Shown: positions 1 through 8,187, counted from the stretch's first letter. The stretch is 64,000 nt of DNA from Streptosporangium album (GCF_014203795.1 NZ_JACHJU010000002.1:124001-188000), one strand, 5' to 3'. Translations and numbers: made by a program. The notes: generated by a model not told the origin, from the sequence alone.

Positions 1-85
1 ATGGCAGCCTGTCTCCAGGGCGCAGCCGCGCCGCCTCCGCGCGGAGCATGGCCGTCAGCCGGACGATACTGCTATCGTCATTCAT
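1..85 (-). CDS. MocR/GntR-type regulator, N-terminal fragment
   Basis: Only the first 28 codons lie in the window; the gene runs off the left edge. The peptide starts MNDDSSIVRLTAMLRAEAAR and ends RLRPGDRLP. The LR..(A).L.PGDRLP pattern is the start of a GntR winged helix as found in MocR-like regulators (wHTH fused to an aminotransferase-like domain). Those regulators are often divergent from EamA exporters, as here. The ATG at 85 is the only start seen. The aminotransferase domain cannot be confirmed because it is outside the window. Confidence 0.55.
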   Translation of the reverse strand, partial: MNDDSSIVRLTAMLRAEAARLRPGDRLP

Positions 86-109
86 GAGAGACAACGATAG
101 CGCTATCGT
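63..109. promoter_or_regulatory. Twin 16-bp palindromic operators between divergent genes
   Basis: Positions 94-109 read ACGATAGCGCTATCGT, a perfect palindrome. Positions 63-78 read ACGATACTGCTATCGT, the same arms with a different centre. The centres are 31 bp apart, about three helical turns, which suits one regulator binding two sites on one DNA face. They straddle the divergent start codons at 84/85, so they probably control both the MocR-type gene and the exporter. Confidence 0.6.
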
Positions 110-1037
110 CCCCAGCCGAGTAGCGGTCGTCCCCGCGACGGATCTCGCGACCGGCCCGTGGGCCTCCCTGAGCGCGGCGTGGCGGGGAAGCGTCCTCGCG
201 AGCCTCGGCGTGCTCTCCTTCTCGGGCTCGTTTCCGGCGACGGTCTTCGCGATGCGGGGGTTCGACCCCTACCTCGTGGCGATCGGGCGGGCCGCGGTGG
301 CCGCCGTCGCGGCGCTGGTCCTCCTGCTGGTCGCCCGGGCGCCGTTGCTGCCGCCCAGGACACAGCTGCGCTCCTACCTCGTCATCGTGGCCGGTGTGGT
401 GTTCGGGTTCCCCCTCTTCAGCGGGCTGGCGCTCGACGCCGGGGCGAGCGTCTCCCACGCCGGGGTGGTCATCGGCCTCCTGCCCGCCGCCACCGCGGCC
501 TGCGCCGTCCTGCGAGGGGGAGAGCGGCCCCGGCCGCTGTTCTGGGTCGCCTGCGGCCTGGGAGCCGTGGCGATCACGGCCTTCACCCTCAGCCGGGGCG
601 GCGGCCACGCCACCGGAGCCGACCTGCTCCTCGTCGGCGCGCTCGTGTCGGCGGCCGTCGGCTACACCGAGGGCGGGCGTCTCGCCCGCGAGACCTCCGG
701 CTGGCGGGTGATCTCCCACGCCCTGGTCGTCGCCGCCCCGCTCACCGTCCCGGCGACGGCCGCCCTGGCGCTGACCACGGACACGCGTCCCGACGCGGTG
801 TCGCTGGCCGGATTCGCCTACGTGGGGCTGGTCTCGATGTTCCTCGGCTTCATCCCCTGGTACGCCGGCCTGGCCACGGGAGGGATCGCCCGTGCCGGGC
901 AGACCCAGCTCGCCCAGCCCCTGCTGACGCTGCTGTGGGCATGGCTCCTGCTCGGCGAGCGGTTCGGACCGGTCACGGTCGTGGCAGCGCTGGCCGTACT
1001 CGTGTGTGTCGCCATGACGCAGCGGGCACGCTCTTGA
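84..1037 (+). CDS. EamA/DMT-family exporter
   Basis: About 317 residues, almost all hydrophobic, with two repeats of roughly five membrane helices as in EamA (drug/metabolite transporter) proteins. The second repeat ends in the family-typical stretch PWYAGLATGG...QTQLAQPLLTLLWAWLLLGE. The substrate cannot be read from sequence; amino acids or related metabolites are usual. ATG 84 was chosen because ATG 48 would place the first operator inside the gene. ATG 84 still overlaps the second operator, so a later start is possible. It is divergent from a MocR-type regulator, which is probably its controller. Confidence 0.85.
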   Translation: MRDNDSAIVPSRVAVVPATDLATGPWASLSAAWRGSVLASLGVLSFSGSFPATVFAMRGFDPYLVAIGRAAVAAVAALVLLLVARAPLLPPRTQLRSYLVIVAGVVFGFPLFSGLALDAGASVSHAGVVIGLLPAATAACAVLRGGERPRPLFWVACGLGAVAITAFTLSRGGGHATGADLLLVGALVSAAVGYTEGGRLARETSGWRVISHALVVAAPLTVPATAALALTTDTRPDAVSLAGFAYVGLVSMFLGFIPWYAGLATGGIARAGQTQLAQPLLTLLWAWLLLGERFGPVTVVAALAVLVCVAMTQRARS

Positions 1038-1080
1038 AAGATGTGACAGCGAGGCGCAAGATGTGAGCTGAAGCTGTCAT
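1038..1080. promoter_or_regulatory. Direct and inverted repeats upstream of the diiron gene
   Basis: AAGATGTGA occurs at 1038-1046 and again at 1058-1066, exactly 20 bp apart. TGACAGC at 1044-1050 is the inverse of GCTGTCA at 1073-1079. The set lies just upstream of the ribosome binding site GGGGTGGG and the ATG at 1096. It may be an operator or an mRNA leader hairpin. Confidence 0.35.
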
Positions 1081-1095
1081 AAAAGGGGTGGGATC

Positions 1096-2118
1096 ATGAC
1101 GGACCTGTCGATTCCCGAGGGCGGCTTCTGGCCTGCTCCGGAGATCCCCCAGCCGAACATCTACCCGATGGAGTGGCGGGTCGAGACGGAGAAGCTGGCG
1201 GCCATCTACGAGAAGTCCAAGCGCATGGTCTGGAATCCCGCGGACCTGCCCTGGGACGACCTCGACCCGGGCGACTTCACCACCGAACAGCGCCTCGGGA
1301 TCATGTACTGGTTCTCGGTGCTGGCCAACTTCGACGCCTCAGGCCCCGCCGTCTTCGCCCGCGCCACCATCCAGGCGTTCGAGAAGCACGAGGAGGATCC
1401 GGTCCGCAAGTGCTTCTTCTCGATCACACGGGACGAGATGAACCACGAGGAGTGCTGCCAGCGCACCATCGCCAGACTCTGGCCGGGCGGGCCGCTGAAC
1501 TGGACCCCGGCCACCGACCTGGAGAAGGCCGCCCACAACAACATCGGCTGGCTCTACCACAACGGGGGCCGCTACTGGACGGGCTACAGCAGCGCCGTCG
1601 GCAAATACACCCTGCCGGTGCTGTTCACCAGCTTCATGATGGGCGAGATGGCCGCATCCACCCTGTTCCGCGGCATGGCGAGCGGGACCAGGCACCCGGT
1701 CTTCGGTGACATGTTCCACCGCATCGGCCGTGACGAGTCGCGCCACCTGCAGATCTGCATGACCATCCTGGAGAACGAGTGGCCCGGCCTCACCGACGAC
1801 GTCCGCTCGCTGATCACCCGTCAGCTCCGCGCGGGTTTCGTCTTCCTCTCCATGATCCTCTGGGAGCCGCCGAGCGGCTTCTGGGAGCTGCCGCCCTACT
1901 TCCTGCACAACCACCGCGTCCTGATGAACCACGCCCGCGAAGCGGGCCTGGGCGTGCTCTCCTACGAGGAACAGGCCGACAACTGGCGCGTGGCCATGGC
2001 CAGGATCCGCGCCATCGTGGAGCGCTGGGGAATCGAGTTCCCGGCCATCCCCGAACTCGACATCGACGGGGTCGAGGTCGACTTCCTCGATCCCGAGGAG
2101 ATCATCCCGGTGTTCTGA
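1096..2118 (+). CDS. Ferritin-like diiron-carboxylate protein (R2-like oxidase/oxygenase)
   Basis: 340 residues. Two ExxH metal motifs are visible, DEMNHEE near residue 115 and RDESRH near 213, with further glutamates (FEKHEED, MGEMAAS) positioned as in four-helix-bundle diiron proteins related to ribonucleotide reductase R2 and AurF-type N-oxygenases. A role as an O2-using oxidase or oxygenase is inferred from the fold only. It is preceded by a good ribosome binding site (GGGGTGGG). No partner reductase or pathway gene is next to it, so the substrate is unknown. Confidence 0.65.
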   Translation: MTDLSIPEGGFWPAPEIPQPNIYPMEWRVETEKLAAIYEKSKRMVWNPADLPWDDLDPGDFTTEQRLGIMYWFSVLANFDASGPAVFARATIQAFEKHEEDPVRKCFFSITRDEMNHEECCQRTIARLWPGGPLNWTPATDLEKAAHNNIGWLYHNGGRYWTGYSSAVGKYTLPVLFTSFMMGEMAASTLFRGMASGTRHPVFGDMFHRIGRDESRHLQICMTILENEWPGLTDDVRSLITRQLRAGFVFLSMILWEPPSGFWELPPYFLHNHRVLMNHAREAGLGVLSYEEQADNWRVAMARIRAIVERWGIEFPAIPELDIDGVEVDFLDPEEIIPVF

Positions 2119-2352
2119 CCCTGACAGCCGGCCATCTCCGACCGCGCGGGGGAGAGGCGTTCCCGGCGAGCCGCGACCCCGTCGCGCTTGCGATGCGGCA
2201 GACTCGACCTCGCATGCACGAGCCGGTGAGAGCGGAGACCCGGATGTGGCGACCACCAGCCGGTCCGGGCAGATGACGATCGCCGACCGGGGTTCCGGCC
2301 GGCGACGCGTTCCGGAACCGCCCGTCGAGTACGGCCGGCGGGGACCCGGCAG

Positions 2353-2757
2353 GTGGGGACGGTGAGCCACGGGGCCGCGTCGGTGCGACGGTGGAGCTAC
2401 GTCGTCCTGGTCCTGATGACCCTGACGCTCGCGCTGATCGCGGTGGCGTCCTGCGCCATGGGTGTGCAGGTGGCGGCGGCCCGCCGGGTCAACATCGCGG
2501 GCATCACCACCGCGTTCGTCACCGGCACCCTCACCTCCCTGGCCGAGTCGTTGATGTCGCGCGCCCCCTCCGGCGTCGCGCCTCGCGCCGTCATCGTCTC
2601 GGCCCTCGTCGCCGGTGCGCTCTGCTCGTCACTGCTCCTGCACCTGGCGCCTGTCTGGGCGGGCGCGCTTCCGCCGGTGTTCATGCTTCTCGCGCTCGTC
2701 ACCGTCGCGACGCGCCTGCGAGACTTAACCTGGCAGAGGCGCCGGAGGTTGCGGTGA
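2353..2757 (+). pseudogene. DUF1275/YoaK membrane protein, C-terminal half only
   Basis: 134 residues with three or four hydrophobic segments. The stretch CAMGVQVAAARR...TTAFVTGTLTSLAE resembles the second half of DUF1275 (YoaK) proteins, which are normally about 230 residues. The N-terminal half is not seen in any frame of 2119-2352. It is therefore either a truncated relic or a half-size protein. A GTG at 2361 is an alternative start. It ends 30 bp before the peroxiredoxin gene. Confidence 0.5.
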
Positions 2758-2787
2758 GCGGTCACAGTGACGCAGGGAGGACATGTC

Positions 2788-3264
2788 ATGGGTGCAGGCC
2801 TTGCCGTTGGAGACACAGTCGAGGATTTCGAGCTCCCTGACGAGACCGGTACGGTGCGGCGGCTCGGCGACTTCCTCGCCAAGGGGCCGGTGGTGCTCTT
2901 CTTCTATCCGGCGGCGATGACGTCGGGATGCACGGCGGAGAGCTGCCACTTCCGGGACCTGGCGGCCGAGTTCGCCGCGGTGGGCGCGACCCGGATCGGG
3001 ATCAGCCGTGACGCGGTCGACCGGCAGCGGCTTTTCGCCGAGACCAACCAGCTGGGATATCCCCTGCTGTCCGATCCGGACGGCACCGTCGCCCGGCGGC
3101 TGGGCGCCCGCCGCAGTATCGCCGTGGGTCCGTTCCTCACCCGCCGGATGACCTTCGTCATCGACGCCGACGGCCGTCTCCTCGAAGTGATCCACAGCGA
3201 GACCGGCATGCAGGCCCACGCCGACCGGGCTCTGGAGGTCCTGCGAGCGCGGGCCGGGGCGTGA
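2788..3264 (+). CDS. Peroxiredoxin, Bcp/PrxQ type
   Basis: 158 residues. The motif MTSGCTAESCHFRD contains the peroxidatic Cys48 and a second Cys53 five residues on, the PrxQ/Bcp arrangement, so it should reduce hydroperoxides using thioredoxin. In place of the usual TPGCT it has TSGCT. The start at 2788 is preferred over 2767 because GGGAGG lies about nine bases before it. The protein is probably cytosolic. Confidence 0.88.
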   Translation: MGAGLAVGDTVEDFELPDETGTVRRLGDFLAKGPVVLFFYPAAMTSGCTAESCHFRDLAAEFAAVGATRIGISRDAVDRQRLFAETNQLGYPLLSDPDGTVARRLGARRSIAVGPFLTRRMTFVIDADGRLLEVIHSETGMQAHADRALEVLRARAGA

Positions 3265-3284
3265 GCCGGTGGTGAACCCTGTCG

Positions 3285-3322
3285 GGCTCCGGCCCTGCAC
3301 ACCTGATGAGGGGGCCGGAGCC
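3285..3322. terminator. Convergent terminator hairpin
   Basis: GGCTCCGGCCC (3285-3295) pairs with GGGCCGGAGCC (3312-3322), an 11-bp stem with a 16-nt loop. It lies between the 3' ends of the peroxiredoxin and SGNH hydrolase genes, so it can serve both strands. There is no U-tract. Confidence 0.6.
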
Positions 3323-3351
3323 GCGGGCGACCTCGCGGCGCGTCGGGCCGA

Positions 3352-4269
3352 TCAGCCGATGGCGGCGGTGAGGGCCGGCAGGTAGCCCAGGTTCTGCCCG
3401 CGCTTGTTGGGGTGGTAGGCCTGCCAGGCGTCCATCGGCACGATGCGGGTGACCCACTCCCGCTGGATCCCGCCGGGGGCGCACACCCCGTGCCCGGCGA
3501 AGGCCGCGCTCACGTCGACGTAGCGGAAACCGGCCTTCTCCGCCTGCTCCTTGATGACCGTGTTGAGGTGGTCGGTGAGGAGGTTCATGCGCTGGCGCCT
3601 CCACTCGGCGACACCGCAGCCGAGGGAACGGCCCAGTTCGAACAGGTGCGGGTAGCCGGAGACGAAGACCTTCGCCCGCGGGGCGGCCTCGCGGATCGCA
3701 CCGTAGGTCCAGGTGAGCTTGCCGGGGAGCACCTGGTCGACGAACTTCCCGGCCTTGTCGAGGACCCGGTTGCACTCGTCGGGGTCGCTGGTGGTCACGA
3801 CGCACTTGACGATGGTCGACTCGAGGTCGGCGTCGTTGCCGCCGACGGTGAGGGTGACCATGGTGGTGTCGTCGTTCAGGGCGTCCGGGATCTGCTTCTT
3901 CACCACGTCCTCGGTCGCCGCGCCGCCGCAGGCGCCGTACTGGAAGCTGCCGGGGTGGTGGGCGCGGGCCCACAGGATGGGGTGGGAGTTGGCGCTACGT
4001 CGGCACAGTCCGCTGAAGGGGTCGTAGTTCCCGGCGCCGGAACCGGAGGCGAAGGAGTCTCCCAGGGCCGCGTAACGCACCGTCGTGTTGGATCCGTCGG
4101 CGGGGACGACGGTGGAGTCGGTGGTGGAGACGGGAGGGGGGACGACGGTGGAGTCGGTGGTGGAGACGGGAGGGGGGACGGGGGCGGAGTCGGCGGTGGC
4201 GGGGCTCGTGCCGACGCCGAAAGTGATCAGGGGAGCGGTGACGAGAGCCGCGAGAAGCTGGTGACGCAC
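3352..4269 (-). CDS. Secreted SGNH/GDSL-family lipase or esterase
   Basis: 305 residues with an N-terminal signal peptide (VRHQLLAALVTAPLITFGVG..ATADSA). Catalytic blocks are visible: block I ALGDSFASG (nucleophile Ser), VGGND (block III), and a C-terminal AYHPNKRGQ that supplies the His. It resembles the secreted SGNH lipases of actinomycetes. The GTG at 4269 is preferred to an upstream ATG because ACAGGAGAA lies just before it and the signal peptide then starts at residue 1. A Pro/Thr/Ser-rich linker built from a duplicated 36-bp unit follows the signal peptide. Confidence 0.85.
   Translation of the reverse strand: MRHQLLAALVTAPLITFGVGTSPATADSAPVPPPVSTTDSTVVPPPVSTTDSTVVPADGSNTTVRYAALGDSFASGSGAGNYDPFSGLCRRSANSHPILWARAHHPGSFQYGACGGAATEDVVKKQIPDALNDDTTMVTLTVGGNDADLESTIVKCVVTTSDPDECNRVLDKAGKFVDQVLPGKLTWTYGAIREAAPRAKVFVSGYPHLFELGRSLGCGVAEWRRQRMNLLTDHLNTVIKEQAEKAGFRYVDVSAAFAGHGVCAPGGIQREWVTRIVPMDAWQAYHPNKRGQNLGYLPALTAAIG
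4105..4176. repeat. Two tandem 36-bp units in the SGNH hydrolase linker
   Basis: Positions 4105-4140 and 4141-4176 carry the same 36-bp unit, encoding VPPPVSTTDSTV twice, and a partial third unit follows. The repeat lengthens a disordered linker between the signal peptide and the catalytic domain. Confidence 0.8.
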
Positions 4270-4533
4270 GGTGTTCTCCTGTGGCTGGGACGGCCGAACA
4301 TGACGGTCGGAAATGTATTGACCACGCTGCGTGGCGACACCGTGCCGGGAGAAGAAATGAGGGAACGTCAACCCGGGATTGGTCTGCGCCGACCAGAGGT
4401 TGCCTGACAGGGGTGTTCAGGAGACGACGTGTTTACCGAAGGTCGGCCGTCGGCGGGACGTCGCCCGTCCGCTTGGCGCCCTGCGGACGGGCGGGAGTTC
4501 ATGCGCGGCCTTCGCCGGCGCGATCCACGCCGC

Positions 4534-5019
4534 TCATTTCGCCTTGTCGGGCCATGCTTCGGGCTGTGCCACGTATGTGCCGCGGTGGCGGACAGTGAAA
4601 ACCCAGCCCTGGTCGCGTAGGAACGCCACGGAGTTGCGGATGGTGACCTTGGCGACGCCGTACTGCTCCATGAGTGTTTTCTCGCTGGGGATCGCACGGT
4701 TCGGCCGGAATTCGCCCTTGCGGATGCGCTCGGCGATCTCGTTGGCGATCTGCTGGTAAAGGGGCGTCTTGCGAGGGGCCCGTGGGGTCTCCGGCTTGCC
4801 GACGAAGGTGCCCTCGCCCTGGATCGTGTAGACGAGTCCTTGCTCCCGGAGCTCTCGGGCGACCCGCCGCGCGGTCGTGCGGGCGACGCCGTACTCGCTC
4901 TCCAGTTCGGTCTCGCTGGGCATGGCCTCGCCGGGAGGGATGTCGCCGCTGGTGATTCGTTCGCGAATCACCTCTGCTATCTGCTTATAGACCGGTATCG
5001 GGCCGTCGCGATCAAGCAC
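4534..5019 (-). CDS. GntR regulator with two tandem winged-helix domains
   Basis: 161 residues made of two GntR DNA-binding domains and nothing else. Domain 1 (about 1-75) has PVYKQIAEVIRERITSGDIP..MPSETELESEYGVARTT; domain 2 (about 85-152) has PLYQQIANEIAERIRKGEFRP..IPSEKTLMEQYGVAKVTIRN. Ordinary GntR proteins have one wHTH and an effector domain, which is absent here. The start is GTG 5019 with no clear ribosome binding site. An IS701 element begins 13 bp upstream, so the native promoter has been displaced. Its natural partner is probably the small gene at 6620. Confidence 0.75.
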   Translation of the reverse strand: MLDRDGPIPVYKQIAEVIRERITSGDIPPGEAMPSETELESEYGVARTTARRVARELREQGLVYTIQGEGTFVGKPETPRAPRKTPLYQQIANEIAERIRKGEFRPNRAIPSEKTLMEQYGVAKVTIRNSVAFLRDQGWVFTVRHRGTYVAQPEAWPDKAK

Positions 5020-5032
5020 AGCTGAACACTAG

Positions 5033-6483
5033 TAGTACTTCGTTAAGTTACGAAGTGTTATGGGGCGCGTACATTTGATGGCATACGTGGCAAGCGCCGG
5101 TCCAGGTGGCGAGTAAAGCCTGGAGTTCGCCGAGAACCTCATACAAGGTCAGGCCGGCGCAGGGACTTTTGGGTCTAGCCGTAGTTCGGTACAGAATGCC
5201 TGCGCTAATGCGGCCAGGGTGACGTGGCGGTGCCAGCCGAAGAAGCTCCGCCCCTCAAAATGCTTGAGGCCAAGACCGGTATTGAGCTCCCGGTAGTCAT
5301 GCTCGATCCGCCAGCGGATCTTGGCGAGCCGGACGAGTTCGCGCAGCGGAGTCTCGGCGGGGAGATTGGTGATCCAGTAATCGGTGGGTTCGGATTCGCC
5401 TGCCGGCCATTCCACCAGCAGCAAACGCGCAGGCAGGCTGCCGTCGGGGTTGCGGGGGATGTCTTTGTTGGCCAAGAGAACCGGTAGAGCCATGAAGCGT
5501 GATCGCATTTTCGCGCCTGGATTACCGCTGGTCTTCCTTGTGCCTTGCCGCCAGGTCACCCGCCGCAGATTCGCCCGCCCTGCCGCCAATGCGAGATTGC
5601 GCAGATTCGATGGCTTGCCTGGATAGCGTGGTCTCGGCGGGCGCCCCTTGCCGCTGTATTCCGGCAGTTCAGGCACCGCATCTCCGGGGTAGGCCGACAG
5701 ATCATCGGAGACGGCCGCCACGTAAGACAGGCCGCGGTCCTCCAGTCCCAGCCGGAAAGCGGTGCAATCGCCATAACCGGAGTCAAAGACCACCGGAAGA
5801 TCGGTGCCGACTCCCCACTCGTCGTACATCTGGTCGATCATGTTTAACGCCAGTCGCCACTTCTCCTGGTGACCGACGTCCTGAGGGATCTTGCACCGGT
5901 CGCGGCGCTTGTGGACCGTTTCCGCCTGAACCGGATCCTCGATCTTGGCCGGGTCCCACGACTCGGGGATGAACAGCCGCCAATTGACCGCGGACGAGGC
6001 ATGATCGGTGACCAGATGTGCGCTGACGCCGATCTGGCAGTTTCCGGTCTTGCCCAGCGTCCCGGAATACATCCGGGCCACTCCCGGAGAATTCGGGCCG
6101 TCCTTGGGGAAGCCGACATCGTCGATGACGACCGCCTGCGGACCGATCCGTTCCAGCGCCCAATGTGTGAGGTTTTCCCGGACCGGTTCGTAGTCCCAGG
6201 TCGAGTCGGCCATGAATTGCTGTAACCGCTGGGTGTCAACTCCCAGACGCTCCGCCATCGGATCCATCGACTTGCGCCGCCCGTCCAGCATCAGCCCCCG
6301 CAGATACAACTCGCCGGTGGCGAGTTGATCACGGCGACGAAGCACCCTCCGCAGCATCTGATCTGCAAACTTCTCAAGCCGCGGGCGCACCGGCGCCATC
6401 TCGTCAGGTGTCACGACAACATGATCCCGAAGTGACTTCTCAAAATGATCACGCTAGGTGATCGACAATCTAACGAAGTACTA
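5033..6483 (-). mobile_element. IS701-family insertion sequence, complete
   Basis: 1451 bp. Perfect 13-bp terminal inverted repeats are TAGTACTTCGTTA (5033-5045) and TAACGAAGTACTA (6471-6483). They are flanked by a 4-bp target duplication CTAG at 5029-5032 and 6484-6487, the target preference known for IS701 elements. Clean ends and an intact transposase suggest a recent insertion. Removing it and one CTAG leaves an ancestral intergenic region of only about 100 bp between the tandem GntR gene and its divergent neighbour. Confidence 0.92.
5149..6414 (-). CDS. IS701-family transposase
   Basis: 421 residues, full length for the family. The DDE-type core is visible: AVVIDDVGFPKDG and GVARMYSGTLGKTGNCQ near the N-terminal third, VVFDSGYGD in the middle and IRWRIEHDYRELNTGLG near the C-terminus, which supplies the glutamate. 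It moves the surrounding element by cut and paste. Only about 70 bp separate its start from the right terminal repeat. Confidence 0.93.
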   Translation of the reverse strand: MTPDEMAPVRPRLEKFADQMLRRVLRRRDQLATGELYLRGLMLDGRRKSMDPMAERLGVDTQRLQQFMADSTWDYEPVRENLTHWALERIGPQAVVIDDVGFPKDGPNSPGVARMYSGTLGKTGNCQIGVSAHLVTDHASSAVNWRLFIPESWDPAKIEDPVQAETVHKRRDRCKIPQDVGHQEKWRLALNMIDQMYDEWGVGTDLPVVFDSGYGDCTAFRLGLEDRGLSYVAAVSDDLSAYPGDAVPELPEYSGKGRPPRPRYPGKPSNLRNLALAAGRANLRRVTWRQGTRKTSGNPGAKMRSRFMALPVLLANKDIPRNPDGSLPARLLLVEWPAGESEPTDYWITNLPAETPLRELVRLAKIRWRIEHDYRELNTGLGLKHFEGRSFFGWHRHVTLAALAQAFCTELRLDPKVPAPA

Positions 6484-6563
6484 CTAGACCAATGCAGACG
6501 TATACCCACAAACCAGACGTCTACCAGGACGAGAGGATACGAGTTGTAGACCGGAGGGAACGA

Positions 6564-6578
6564 GATGACTTATAGTCA
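6564..6578. promoter_or_regulatory. Dyad upstream of the small GntR-partner gene
   Basis: ATGACTTATAGTCAT at 6565-6579 has 6-bp arms (ATGACT/AGTCAT) around TAT. It lies in what was the shared divergent promoter region before the IS701 insertion, so it is a candidate site for the tandem GntR protein. It overlaps one possible start codon. Confidence 0.4.
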
Positions 6579-6619
6579 TGAGTTGTCGGGCGGAAGTCAC
6601 CGGTGGGAGAGGGGCCGGC

Positions 6620-6904
6620 GTGTCGGAAGAGCGGCATCACGGGCACCACGTGGGGGCGTTGCAGGCGGCGCACGAGCTGATCGACTGGAGGCCGGAGCTG
6701 CCGAGGGCCGATCGGGTGAAAGTGAAGGAGCACACCTGCGACTGCAGGGCGACTTTCTACGAGCTGTGCCGGGCGGGCGGATTGATGTTCGTACGGCGGA
6801 CGCACCGGCTGAGGGGAGTGGCGACTGTGCACGAGTCACCCTGGACGATCTCGAAGCCTGTGGAGGCGTTGTGGCTCCGCCTGCTGATCGGCAGTGCCCG
6901 TTGA
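6620..6904 (+). CDS. Small hypothetical protein paired with GntR regulator
   Basis: 94 residues from GTG 6620 (GGGAGAGGG lies about ten bases upstream); ATG 6578 in the same frame is an alternative. Visible features are a DCRATFYELCRAGGLMFVRRTH core with two close cysteines and a C-terminal segment ending LWLRLLIGSAR. From memory, proteins with YELC.AGG and FVRRT are common small neighbours of GntR genes in Streptosporangiales, of unknown function. No domain of known activity is seen. Confidence 0.6.
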   Translation: MSEERHHGHHVGALQAAHELIDWRPELPRADRVKVKEHTCDCRATFYELCRAGGLMFVRRTHRLRGVATVHESPWTISKPVEALWLRLLIGSAR

Positions 6905-6944
6905 CGGCCGGGCACCCATGGCCTTACCCGGCCATTCAGTAGCT

Positions 6945-7149
6945 CCCTGCCTTCCCGTGGGGCCATGACGCTCGGGAAGGCAGGGCGGTGGTCCCGCGCC
7001 CGTTGAAGGGCGGATGCGGGACCACCACTCAAGGCTCCCGGCGGGCATCCCTTCCCACCACCCGCCGGGTTCCGCTCCCGGCGGGCTCACACGCAGCCGC
7101 CCGCCGGGAAGCGGTGGCCCCGTGCCGACCGGGTGGCACGGGGCCACCG
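6945..7149. terminator. Array of five consecutive hairpins between convergent genes
   Basis: Between the small gene ending at 6904 and radC ending at 7150 five stems follow in series: 6945-6957/6973-6985 (13 bp), 6987-6997/7016-7026 (11 bp, with an inner GCCC/GGGC stem), 7037-7045/7061-7069 (9 bp), 7077-7085/7100-7108 (9 bp) and 7112-7126/7135-7149 (15 bp). The last abuts the radC stop codon. The four 9-bp arms alternate CCCGGCGGG and CCCGCCGGG, so alternative pairings are possible. It probably acts as a bidirectional terminator. Confidence 0.75.
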
Positions 7150-7806
7150 TCAGGAGGTGATGCGGCGCCAGGCGGTGTCGGTGACGATCACGTGGTCGAG
7201 GAGGCGGAGGCCGACGGTCTCGGCGGCCTCACTGAGGCGGGCGGTGACCTCCAGGTCGGCCGGGCTGGGGTCGAGGGAGCCGCTGGGGTGGTTGTGCGCC
7301 AGGCCGAACGAGGATCCGCCGGAGGTCAGGACGGTGGTGATGATCTCGCGGACGGGGGCCGGCGTGTGGTCGCTGCCCCCCTCGCTGACGATCGTCTTGC
7401 GGGTCACCGCCCCGCTCGGGTCACAGACCACGACGATCAGACGTTCGTGGCTGAGGCCGCGCAGGAGCGGGGAGGCGACGGTGGCCAGATCTCCCGAGCA
7501 GGTGATCCGGCGGCGCTCCGGTTCTGACTGCGCCTGCCGTACGAGATGGAAGGCAGCGACGACCCGGGCGGCCTTCGCGGGGCCGATGCCGGGGACCGAC
7601 ATCAGGCGGTGGGCATCGGAGCGGGCCAGTCCGCGCAGGTCACCGCAGTGGGCGATCAGGTGGGAGGCGAGCTCCACGGCGTTGGTGCCCCGGCTCCCCG
7701 AGCCGATCAGCAGGGCGAGCAGCTCCCGGTCGGCCAGGGCGGTCGCGCCGCCCGACAGGAGGCGCTCGCGCGGCTGGTCGTTGGGGGGCATGTCCTTGAC
7801 GCGCAA
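7150..7806 (-). CDS. radC: RadC-family JAB/MPN-domain protein
   Basis: 218 residues. An N-terminal helix-hairpin-helix-like region (PRERLL..GA..LADRELLALLIGSG, then LMSVPGIGPAKAARV) is followed by the JAMM metal motif LAHNHPSGSLDPSPAD. It matches RadC (UPF0758). The historic DNA-repair role is doubtful; a metal-dependent hydrolase or nuclease activity is inferred from the JAMM motif. A strong hairpin follows the stop. Confidence 0.9.
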   Translation of the reverse strand: MRVKDMPPNDQPRERLLSGGATALADRELLALLIGSGSRGTNAVELASHLIAHCGDLRGLARSDAHRLMSVPGIGPAKAARVVAAFHLVRQAQSEPERRRITCSGDLATVASPLLRGLSHERLIVVVCDPSGAVTRKTIVSEGGSDHTPAPVREIITTVLTSGGSSFGLAHNHPSGSLDPSPADLEVTARLSEAAETVGLRLLDHVIVTDTAWRRITS

Positions 7807-8187
7807 TCGGCACCTCCGGCTCGGGAAACCAGATCGGTTGTATCAGGGGGCACCGACATTCCGGCGCCGCAGGGTGGCGTGCCGGTCACGCTCCGGGGTG
7901 TCTCTCCGGGAGCTCTCATCTGCCCCGTCCGAGCCCTGCCACCCGCTGGGCGGGGCCCGCAGGTGGGGGGCGAAGAGCCCCTCAGAGGGGGGCCAGCGTC
8001 CGCTCCAGGGCGTCGAAGGAGCGGTTCGGCAGGGCGATGTGGTCTTCGACGACGTCGTCGCCTGGGCCGCCGACGCCGGCCAGGTGGATCCGTGCTCGCT
8101 GGAGACGGCCCTGTCCGCATGGCTGGGCTCACCGGCCGTGGCGGGCTCGGACGCACCGGGGGCGTCCTGCCTGGCGGTCCCGGCGGT
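7807..8187. other. Gap with a start-less gene-end remnant
   Basis: No confident gene. On the minus strand an open stretch from about 8123 to a stop at 7982 encodes LAGVGGPGDDVVEDHIALPN followed by RSFDALERTLAPL. It looks like a real protein end but has no start codon and begins right after a stop, so it is probably a relic. Its family is not recognised. Confidence 0.35.

Noticed and set aside
78..2370. Long minus-strand open frames opposite the exporter and diiron genes
   Set aside because: Arg/Gly/Pro-rich translations without motifs; they are mirror frames of high-GC genes.
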